Shown here piece after piece: positions 43,438 to 50,306 of a stretch of 64,000 nucleotides of DNA. The DNA lies in contig JBGQAK010000001.1 in the NCBI GenBank assembly GCA_041494245.1, positions 1 to 64,000 of the forward strand. Reading direction: 5' to 3'. Every line of letters starts with the position of its first letter. The stretch's first letter is position 1. A program made the translations under genes and the position numbers. The stretch is from RBG-13-68-16 sp041494245 (lineage in GTDB: Bacteria; Acidobacteriota; Thermoanaerobaculia; Thermoanaerobaculales; Thermoanaerobaculaceae). The notes under the pieces are model-generated. The model worked only from the letters and a program-made list of their open reading frames with translations, was not told where the DNA came from and searched no databases.

Positions 43438-45486
43438 ATGGACGAGACGCCCTCCACACAACCGATCCCCGGTCTGCCCGAAAACGCCTACCGGCCGCTC
43501 ACACCGGGTGAGACGTACCGGCCGCTGATCGCGCCAGAGCGGGCCGTCCCCGAGGTGACGGTGCGTTCGATCGTCTTCGGCCTCGCGATGACCGTGCTGT
43601 TCTCGGCGGCCGCCACCTTCATCGCGCTCAAGCTCGGGCAGGGGATCGAGACCGCGATCCCGATCGCGATCCTGGCCGTGGGAGGCTCGGCGCTCGTCGC
43701 GCAGTTGGGGAGGCGCCCCAGCACCCTGCTGGAGAACCTGCAGGTGGCGACGATCGGGGCCACCGCCGGCATCGTCGTCGGCGGCTCGGTGTTCGTGATG
43801 CCGGCGATCTTCGTGCTCCACCTCGAGGGGCGCTCGGGGTTTTCACAGATCTTCCTGGTGCCGTTCCTGGGCGCGGTGCTGGGGGTGCTGTTCCTGATTC
43901 CGTTCCGCCGCTACTTCGTCGCCGAGATGCACGGCAAGCTGCCTTTCCCCGAAGCCACCGCGACGACCGAGATTCTGGTCACCGGCGAGAAGGGCGGCCG
44001 GGCGGCCGGGGTACTCCTCGCCTCCATGGGCCTGGGTTTCCTCCTCGACTACCTGGCACTCGGCCTGCAGACGTGGCGCGACGTTTTCACCACCGAGTTG
44101 GTGCCCGCGCTCTCAACCTTCACGGGCAAGCTCAAGGCGATCTTCACGCTCAACACCTCGGCGGCAGTGATGGGCCTCGGCTACATCATCGGCGTTCGCT
44201 ACGCGGCGATCATCTGCGCCGGCTCGTTCCTCTCGTACTGGGTGCTGGTCCCGCTCGTGGCGACGATCGGCGCCCAGGCCCCCGGGGGGCTCTTCCCGGG
44301 CCTGCCTCCGGTGGCGGGGATGTCCGCCGAGGAGGTGTTCTCCAACTATGTGCGGCTGATCGGGATCGGGGGGATCTTCGCCGCCGGGCTGATCTCGATC
44401 GGGAAGATGAGCCCGGTGATCGTGCAGGCGCTCCGCACGGTGCTGAAGGAGCTCACCCGCCTGAGGGCGGGCGGCGGCTCGGAGGCGATTCCGCGCACCG
44501 AGCAGGACGTGCCGATGTCCACGGTCGCGGCGCTCGCCGTGGTGACGGCGATCGCCATCGGCCTCTACTTCCGCTTTGTGGTGCTGGCCGGCGTTCCCGG
44601 GGCGACCGGGAAGGCGCTCGTGGCGCTCGCCCTCACGCTGGTGATCTCGTTCCTCTTCGCTGCGGTCTCAGCGTGGGCGGTGGCGATGATCTCCATCACC
44701 CCGGTCTCAGGGATGACGCTCACCACGCTGATCGTGGCGGCGGTGGTGCTCTCCCGCCTGGGCCTCTCGGGTGAACGGGGGATGCTGGCCACGCTGCTCA
44801 TCGGTGGCGTGGTATGCACCGCACTCTCGATGACCGGCTCGATGGTCACGCTCATGAAGATCGGCTACTGGCTTGGCGGCACGCCGCGCCGCATCCAGCT
44901 GTCGCTTCTCGGCGGCGCGGCACTTGCCTCGCTCACCGTGACGGGGGTGATCATCCTGTTCGCGTCCACGCAGGGGTACGTGGTCTCCGCCGAGCACCCC
45001 AACCCGCTCCCCGCCCCGCAGGCCAACGCGATGGCGGCGGTGGCGCGCTCGATGATGGCCTCGGGCCAGGCCGCATGGTTCCTGTACGGGCTCGGTGCGG
45101 TCATCGCGGTGATCGTGGAGATGACCGGCGTGTCGGGCCTCGCCTTCGCCCTCGGGATGTACCTGCCGCTCGAGCTCAACACGCCCATCCTGGCGGGCGC
45201 CATCGTGGCGGCGCTCGTGCGCCGCTCGGCCGGCGGCGACGCGGCCGTGGAGAAGGCGCGCAACGACCGCGGCACCCTCGTGGCCTCGGGGCTGATCGCC
45301 GGCGGCGCGCTGGCGGGGGTGGCCAAGGGGATCACCGATGCCCTCTCTCAGGCGCACGGATCGAGCCTGCTCCCCCAGTTCGGCAACACCGGCTGGGGAG
45401 GGAACTGGCTCGGCCTGGCGGTGTTCGTCGCCCTCGGGGTCGGCGTCTACCTCGACGCGCGGAGCAAGAGAGCGGCTTCCTCGTAG
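43438..45486 (+). CDS. OPT-family oligopeptide transporter
   Basis: The 682-residue protein is a large importer with about 15-16 membrane spans. Family marks are VRSIVFGLAMTVLFSAAATFIALKLG at the start, FVAEMHGKLPFPEATATTEIL and NTSAAVMGLGYIIGVRYAAIICAG. OPT proteins import oligopeptides or siderophore-type compounds using the proton gradient. ATG 43438 is preferred over a longer frame overlapping the DinB-like gene. The last 40 bases overlap the convergent glycosyltransferase gene. Confidence 0.92.
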   Translation: MDETPSTQPIPGLPENAYRPLTPGETYRPLIAPERAVPEVTVRSIVFGLAMTVLFSAAATFIALKLGQGIETAIPIAILAVGGSALVAQLGRRPSTLLENLQVATIGATAGIVVGGSVFVMPAIFVLHLEGRSGFSQIFLVPFLGAVLGVLFLIPFRRYFVAEMHGKLPFPEATATTEILVTGEKGGRAAGVLLASMGLGFLLDYLALGLQTWRDVFTTELVPALSTFTGKLKAIFTLNTSAAVMGLGYIIGVRYAAIICAGSFLSYWVLVPLVATIGAQAPGGLFPGLPPVAGMSAEEVFSNYVRLIGIGGIFAAGLISIGKMSPVIVQALRTVLKELTRLRAGGGSEAIPRTEQDVPMSTVAALAVVTAIAIGLYFRFVVLAGVPGATGKALVALALTLVISFLFAAVSAWAVAMISITPVSGMTLTTLIVAAVVLSRLGLSGERGMLATLLIGGVVCTALSMTGSMVTLMKIGYWLGGTPRRIQLSLLGGAALASLTVTGVIILFASTQGYVVSAEHPNPLPAPQANAMAAVARSMMASGQAAWFLYGLGAVIAVIVEMTGVSGLAFALGMYLPLELNTPILAGAIVAALVRRSAGGDAAVEKARNDRGTLVASGLIAGGALAGVAKGITDALSQAHGSSLLPQFGNTGWGGNWLGLAVFVALGVGVYLDARSKRAASS

Positions 45487-46595
45487 AGGCCGAGCAGGCG
45501 GTCGACACACGCCGTCAGCGAGAAGCTCTGCATGGCGGTGAGGCGTGCGGCCTCCCCGGCCGCGGCGCACCTTGCAGGATCTCTTCCAAGGGCAGCGAGG
45601 GCGTGCGCCAGCGCGGCTTCATCTGCGACCGGCACAACCAGATCCGGCGCAGCCAGCTCGGGCAGGAGCCCGACGGCGGTCCCCACCGTGGCGCGTCCGC
45701 ACAGCGCTGCCTCGAGGAATACCATCCCCTGGCTCTCGAACCGCGAGGAGGCCACGCAGAGATCGGCGGCGCGGTAGTAGGCGGGCAGGCGGTCATGCGC
45801 CACCTCGCCGTGAAAGCGGACCCTGTCCGCGACTCCGAGCCGGCCGGTCAGGTCTTCCAGCTCTGCGCGCACCGGACCATCCCCCGCAAGATGGAGACGA
45901 CCTCCGGGAAGATCATCGGAGATGCGCGCGAAAGCGCGCAGCAGGGTTCCCTGGTCCTTTACCCGGGCGAGCGAGCCCACGCTGAGCAGCCGTGGTGATC
46001 CGTCGAGGAGGCCAGGCGGGGACGCGGCGTCAGGCCGGAACAGGCTCGTGTCGACGCCCAATGGCGCGAGCCGGAGGCGACCGGCGGGCGCGTGCTGGGT
46101 GGCCAGGTGCTCCATGAAGCGGGAGCCCACCGTTACCACCGTCGCTGCGGCGAGAGCCCGGCGGATGAGCCAGCGGTTCACCGGGCTGAGACCGCCCCCG
46201 TAGCCGAGCTCGGGCAGTCTGACCAGCTCGCCGCCGAGGAGCGAGACGACCGAGGGCACCCCCAGGGACCGAGCCGTGGAGACCGCGAGCGATCCGGGCT
46301 CATCCGCCCATAGGCCGTGGACGAGGTCGAACGGCCTGAGGCGGGCCGCGCGCAGCAGCGCGGCGCGTCCGCAGGCAAGCAGGGTCAGGCGCCGCAATCC
46401 GCGTGCCCCGGAAAAGCCCAGGGCATGGACATCGGCCCCAAAGGCACGGGTGGTGCCGGGCCGCGGAGGGTACCGGAGGGCGAACACCTCGACCTGGTGG
46501 CGTAGCGACAGCGCCCGCACGAGGTGGGCGAGTGCCGGGATGCACCAGTCGTGGTCATCACGTGAGAACCCCGGTGCCACGAGGGCCAACCTCAC
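45447..46595 (-). CDS. Glycosyltransferase family 4 protein
   Basis: The 382-residue GT-B protein has RLALVAPGFSRDDHDWCIPALAHLVRAL at the N-terminus, acceptor-side GLWADEPGSLA, and the donor-binding second half with LSVGSLARVKDQGTLLRAFA, FHGEVAHDRLPAYYRAADLCVASSRFESQGMVFLEAALCGR, containing the conserved E-x7-E pair (ESQGMVFLE). It starts at GTG inside the stop of a small upstream gene (GTGA). It probably works on envelope polysaccharide; its target is not known. Confidence 0.91.
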   Translation of the reverse strand: MRLALVAPGFSRDDHDWCIPALAHLVRALSLRHQVEVFALRYPPRPGTTRAFGADVHALGFSGARGLRRLTLLACGRAALLRAARLRPFDLVHGLWADEPGSLAVSTARSLGVPSVVSLLGGELVRLPELGYGGGLSPVNRWLIRRALAAATVVTVGSRFMEHLATQHAPAGRLRLAPLGVDTSLFRPDAASPPGLLDGSPRLLSVGSLARVKDQGTLLRAFARISDDLPGGRLHLAGDGPVRAELEDLTGRLGVADRVRFHGEVAHDRLPAYYRAADLCVASSRFESQGMVFLEAALCGRATVGTAVGLLPELAAPDLVVPVADEAALAHALAALGRDPARCAAAGEAARLTAMQSFSLTACVDRLLGLYEEAALLLRASR

Positions 46596-46792
46596 CGGCC
46601 GACCTCCAGGCCGGTTTCCGAGATGGAGCAGGCGGCGACCCGCCGGGCCAGGCGCGGGTCGAGGAACTTGGCCCTGCCGTCCATCATGGCAGCAACGGCT
46701 CCCGGAGGGAGAGGCGCAAAGTCCGCGCCGGCCACCCTCGCGATGACGCTCCGAAAAAGCGCGAGACGCTGCCGCTTTCCGCCCGGGTCCAC
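46592..46792 (-). CDS. Small protein of unknown function upstream of the GT4 gene
   Basis: The 66-residue frame starts at GTG 46792 and ends in a GTGA overlap with the GT4 gene. TGCTAAGCT, an extended -10 identical to that of dnaA, ends seven bases before the GTG, which supports a real leaderless gene. The protein is Ala/Arg-rich, with VARVAGADFAPLPPGAVAAMMDG-like content and one Cys near the end; no family is recognised. It could also be mainly a translational lead-in for the glycosyltransferase. Confidence 0.45.
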   Translation of the reverse strand: MDPGGKRQRLALFRSVIARVAGADFAPLPPGAVAAMMDGRAKFLDPRLARRVAACSISETGLEVGR

Positions 46793-46799
46793 GCGGGCA

Positions 46800-46808
46800 A
46801 GCTTAGCA
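46800..46808 (-). promoter_or_regulatory. Extended -10 of the small gene-GT4 operon (leaderless)
   Basis: The minus strand reads TGCTAAGCT and ends 7 bases before GTG 46792. It faces the very similar TGCTAACCT of the ABC gene about 40 bases away. Confidence 0.5.
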
Positions 46809-46846
46809 AGAGGTGGGGGACCTCCTGCCTTTGCTGGCGGTGCTTT

Positions 46847-46855
46847 TGCTAACCT
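46847..46855 (+). promoter_or_regulatory. Extended -10 of the ABC exporter gene (leaderless)
   Basis: TGCTAACCT ends 6 bases before the GTG at 46862, with no Shine-Dalgarno sequence in between. Confidence 0.5.
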
Positions 46856-46861
46856 TTCCCC

Positions 46862-48709
46862 GTGACCCGCGCTACCGGCCCGGTGTTCGAGCGTGCCCGC
46901 AAGGGGTTCGGACAGCTCCCGCAGCTGGGGCGGGCGCTCCTGCTGGTCTGGGAGGTTGCGCCGCGCCTCAGCAGCGTCTGGGCGTTGCTACTGCTCGTGC
47001 AGGGGCTGCTGCCGGTGGCGGCCGTCTACCTGACGCGGGGGCTGGTGGACAGCCTGGTGCCTCTGATGGGTGCCGGCGGCGGATGGCCGCGCGTGCGGAC
47101 GCCGCTCCTGCTGGCCGCGGCGCTTGCCGGTGTGGTCCTGCTCACCGAGGTGCTCCAGGCGGTGGGGCGTTGGATTCGCGTTGCCCAGGCGGAGGCAGTG
47201 AAGGACCGGATCAGCGCCCTCGTCCACGAAAAGGCGCTGGCTGCCGACCTCGCGTACTACGAGTCGCCGGAGTACTTCGACCAGCTCCACCTGATCCGCT
47301 ACGAGGTCTACCACCGCCCCACGGCGCTCCTCGAGAACGTGGGCGCCCTGATGCAGAATGCCCTCACCCTGGTGGCGATGCTGGTCGTGCTGGTGCGCTT
47401 CGGCGTGTGGGTCCCGCTGGCCCTGGCCGCAAGCACACTGCCCGCCCTCTGGGTCGTGATGCGCTCCGTGGTGCGGCATCACGAGTGGCGCGTCCGCACC
47501 ACCCCGGACGAACGCCGGGCCAACTACTACGACTGGGTGCTGACCAGCCTGGAGAACGCGCCCGAGGTGAGGCTGTTCCAGCTCGGGCCCCACTTCCAGA
47601 GGCTCTTTGGCGCGATTCGTGCGCGGCTGGCCAGGGAGCGCGTCGAGCTCGCCCGGTTCGAGGGGGCCGGCGGCCTCGGGGCCGCGGCCCTCGCGTTCCT
47701 GCTCGGCGGCGTGACCCTTGGCTGGGTGGTGTGGCGCGCCCTGCATGGTGCCTTCAGCCTCGGGGATGTCGCCATGTTCTACCAGGCGTTCACCCAGGGC
47801 CAGCGGCTGCTGCGGACCCTCCTCGAGACCGTCGGCCAAATCTACGCCAACAGCCTCTTTCTTGGCAGCCTCTTTGCGTTCCTCGCGCTCGATCCGAGAG
47901 TGGTGGAGCGCACGCCTGGCGTTCCGATTCCGGCCCCTCTCACGAAGGGCGTGCGCTTCGCCGATCTCACCTTCACCTACCCCGACAGCCGGCGTCCCGT
48001 GTTGCACGCCTTCAGCCTCGAGATTCCGGTGGGGAGGATCGTTGCGGTCGTGGGGGAGAACGGGGCCGGCAAGAGCACCCTGATCAAGCTGCTGTGCCGA
48101 CTGTACGATCCCCAGGAGGGCGTGATCGAACTGGATGGCGTGGACATTCGCGCCTTCGCGCTCGCTGACCTGCGCCGGCAGTTCACCGTGCTGTTCCAGC
48201 AACCGGTGCGCTACAACGCCAGCTTTGCGGACAACATCGCGCTCGGCGACCTCACGGTGCCGGCCGATGAGCCGCGGATCGTCGCCGCGGCACGGGCGGC
48301 CGGCGCCGACGAGGCGGCCTCGCGCCTTCCCCATGGGTATCACACGCTCCTCGGGAAGTGGTTCGAGGGAGGTGCGGATCTCTCCGTAGGGGAATGGCAG
48401 CGGGTGGCCCTGGCGCGTGCGTTCTGCCGCCAGGCCCCCATGATCCTTCTCGATGAGCCGACGAGCGCAATGGACTCCTGGGCCGAGAACGACTGGCTGA
48501 ACCGCTTCCTCGCGCTGGCCGAGGGAAGGACCGCGCTCGTCATCACCCACCGCTTCACCACCGCGATGCGCGCGGATGTGATCCACGTCATGCATGGCGG
48601 CCGCATCATCGAGTCCGGCACCCACGGCGAGCTTGTGGCGCTCGGGGGCCGGTACGCGGTTTCCTGGGAGGCGCAGATGCGCCATGCGACGGGCCGCCCC
48701 GTGCCGTAA
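46862..48709 (+). CDS. ABC exporter, fused membrane and ATPase domains
   Basis: The 615-residue half-transporter works as a dimer. The membrane domain (about residues 1-330) has six spans, starting near LLLLVQGLLPVAAVYLTRGLVDSLV. The ATPase domain has Walker A VVGENGAGKSTLIKLL, a Q-loop (FTVLFQQPVRYNAS), the signature LSVGEWQRVALARAF in place of the usual LSGGQ, Walker B MILLDEPTSAMDS and the H-loop (VITHRF). This type exports lipids, peptides or glycoconjugates. It precedes a GT-C-like gene on the same strand, so it could export a glycolipid; that is inference. Confidence 0.9.
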   Translation: MTRATGPVFERARKGFGQLPQLGRALLLVWEVAPRLSSVWALLLLVQGLLPVAAVYLTRGLVDSLVPLMGAGGGWPRVRTPLLLAAALAGVVLLTEVLQAVGRWIRVAQAEAVKDRISALVHEKALAADLAYYESPEYFDQLHLIRYEVYHRPTALLENVGALMQNALTLVAMLVVLVRFGVWVPLALAASTLPALWVVMRSVVRHHEWRVRTTPDERRANYYDWVLTSLENAPEVRLFQLGPHFQRLFGAIRARLARERVELARFEGAGGLGAAALAFLLGGVTLGWVVWRALHGAFSLGDVAMFYQAFTQGQRLLRTLLETVGQIYANSLFLGSLFAFLALDPRVVERTPGVPIPAPLTKGVRFADLTFTYPDSRRPVLHAFSLEIPVGRIVAVVGENGAGKSTLIKLLCRLYDPQEGVIELDGVDIRAFALADLRRQFTVLFQQPVRYNASFADNIALGDLTVPADEPRIVAAARAAGADEAASRLPHGYHTLLGKWFEGGADLSVGEWQRVALARAFCRQAPMILLDEPTSAMDSWAENDWLNRFLALAEGRTALVITHRFTTAMRADVIHVMHGGRIIESGTHGELVALGGRYAVSWEAQMRHATGRPVP

Positions 48710-48739
48710 GAGAGTGCTCGAACACGAGCCTATCTTCGG

Positions 48740-48768
48740 TTGACGGCAGGAATGGCGAACCGGAGAAT
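48740..48768 (+). promoter_or_regulatory. Promoter of the GT-C-like gene (leaderless)
   Basis: TTGACG (48740-48745), a 17-base spacer and GAGAAT (48763-48768), which ends 8 bases before the ATG at 48777. This supports a separate start from the ABC gene. Confidence 0.5.
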
Positions 48769-48776
48769 GAGCGGCA

Positions 48777-50306
48777 ATGCGGCGCCTCGACCGGACGACG
48801 ATCCTTGACCTTCTGGTGCTTCTCGCGGCCTCCCTGGCGGTGCGGGGAGTCGCCAGGCTGCTGACCGGCTTCGACGGGCTTTACGGCCAGGACGCCTACG
48901 CCTACCTCGACTACACGGCCACGCTGCGCGCCGCTCTCCTCGCCTTTCAGGCTCCGCCGCCGTTCTTCTGGCCGATCGGCTACCCGCTGCTGGTTGTGGT
49001 GGCCGGCGTCCCGGTCGGCAGCGGGCCGCTGGCGGCACAGCTCGTCAGCGTGGTGGCGGGGGCGCTCGTGGCGCCCCTCGTCGCGATGCTCGTCCGCGAG
49101 GTGGCGCCGGCGGCCCGGGGAGGCGGCCTGCTCGCCGGTGCCCTGGTCGCCTGCGCGCCGCAGCTTGCGATCTCCAGCCTCTCGGTGATGGCGGACGCCG
49201 CGGCGTTGGCCTGGCTCACCCTGTCGGCCTGGGCGATGGTGCGCTACACCCGCCGACTCGGGCGGGGCTGGCTTGCCCTCGCGGCGTTCGCCCTCGCCTG
49301 GGCAGTGCTCACCCGCTGGGCCTCGGCGCTGGCCGCCGCCGCCTGGGCGCTCGCGGCATTGGCGGCGTGGCGCTCCGCGCGACTGCCGGCGCGGCGGGTG
49401 GCGGGCCACGCAGTGCTGGCGGCGGCGGTCGGCGGCCTCGTCCTGGCGGTCCAGTTCGCGCCCGCCGCTGTCGGCGGGCCGCTCTCGCACACCGGCGACC
49501 TGACCGTCGTCGGCTGGGACCCGGCCAACGCCTTGCGACGCACCGTCACCAACTCCGACGGTGTCTTCCACTACCCCGTCCCCATCGGGCTGTTTTACGC
49601 CTTGCCCGCCGTTCACCCGGCGTACGTCCCCGCCCTTCTCACGCCCTTCCTGTTTCTTGGCGTGGCCGGGCTTCGCCGGCTGGCCCGACCGGCCGCCATG
49701 CTGCTCGTCGCCTGGCCCGTGGCGACCTACGCCTTCCTGGCCGGCATCGCTTGGGAAAGCCCGCGTTTCGCCCTGACCCTCTTCCCGGCGCTCGCAGTCC
49801 TCGTCGGGCTGGGGTTCGAACGGGCGCGTTTGGTGTGGCCAGCGCCCGGCCGGCGCTCCTTCACGGTCGCCCTTGCGGTCGCAGGTCTCGCCTGGTCGCT
49901 AGCCTGGTCGGGGCGCGACGTGGCTCGTTTCGTGGCGGGGAAAAACGCCGCTGTGGCGGCGTCTCGCTGGGTGGAGGGGAAGGTCCCACGAGGCGCCATC
50001 CTGTTGACCTTCGGCGTCACCGCCACCGCCGCTCATACCACCTCCCTCGAGGTGGTGGAGCTGTACAACGCGACGGCGGCGGAGCTGGACGTGCGACTGG
50101 TCAGCGGCCGGCCGGCGTTCCTCGTCCTCGACCTCGCGTCGGTCAACGGCCAGTGGGCCGGCAGGCCGCCACAGCTCAACTTCGCCTGGCTGCGCGACCA
50201 TGCGGGTCTGGTGGAGGCCGGTCGGTACGGCGCTTTCACCCTCTGGCGGGTGTGCCCTCACCGGCAATCCCCGCCCGCACCTGCTCGGCCGGCTTTCGCG
50301 CCTTGA
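48777..50306 (+). CDS. GT-C/PMT-like membrane glycosyltransferase
   Basis: The 509-residue protein has about ten to twelve membrane spans. DGLYGQDAYAYLDYTATLR in the first external loop carries an acidic residue in the place where PMT/ArnT-type enzymes have their catalytic DE or D. It is followed by PPPFFWPIGYPLLVV, also typical. The C-terminal part after about residue 380 is a soluble domain (VPRGAILLTFGVTATAAHTT). It probably moves a sugar from polyprenyl phosphate to an acceptor on the outer face. Its end overlaps the convergent fusion gene by 71 bases. Confidence 0.75.
   Translation: MRRLDRTTILDLLVLLAASLAVRGVARLLTGFDGLYGQDAYAYLDYTATLRAALLAFQAPPPFFWPIGYPLLVVVAGVPVGSGPLAAQLVSVVAGALVAPLVAMLVREVAPAARGGGLLAGALVACAPQLAISSLSVMADAAALAWLTLSAWAMVRYTRRLGRGWLALAAFALAWAVLTRWASALAAAAWALAALAAWRSARLPARRVAGHAVLAAAVGGLVLAVQFAPAAVGGPLSHTGDLTVVGWDPANALRRTVTNSDGVFHYPVPIGLFYALPAVHPAYVPALLTPFLFLGVAGLRRLARPAAMLLVAWPVATYAFLAGIAWESPRFALTLFPALAVLVGLGFERARLVWPAPGRRSFTVALAVAGLAWSLAWSGRDVARFVAGKNAAVAASRWVEGKVPRGAILLTFGVTATAAHTTSLEVVELYNATAAELDVRLVSGRPAFLVLDLASVNGQWAGRPPQLNFAWLRDHAGLVEAGRYGAFTLWRVCPHRQSPPAPARPAFAP

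Noticed and set aside
46558..46565. TCACGTGA, the core of parS, inside the GT4 gene
   Set aside because: The flanking bases match the 16-base parS consensus in only one of eight positions, so it is a chance palindrome.
48716..48729. GCTCG-AACA-CGAGC hairpin after the ABC gene, considered as a terminator
   Set aside because: The stem is only five pairs and no run of T follows.
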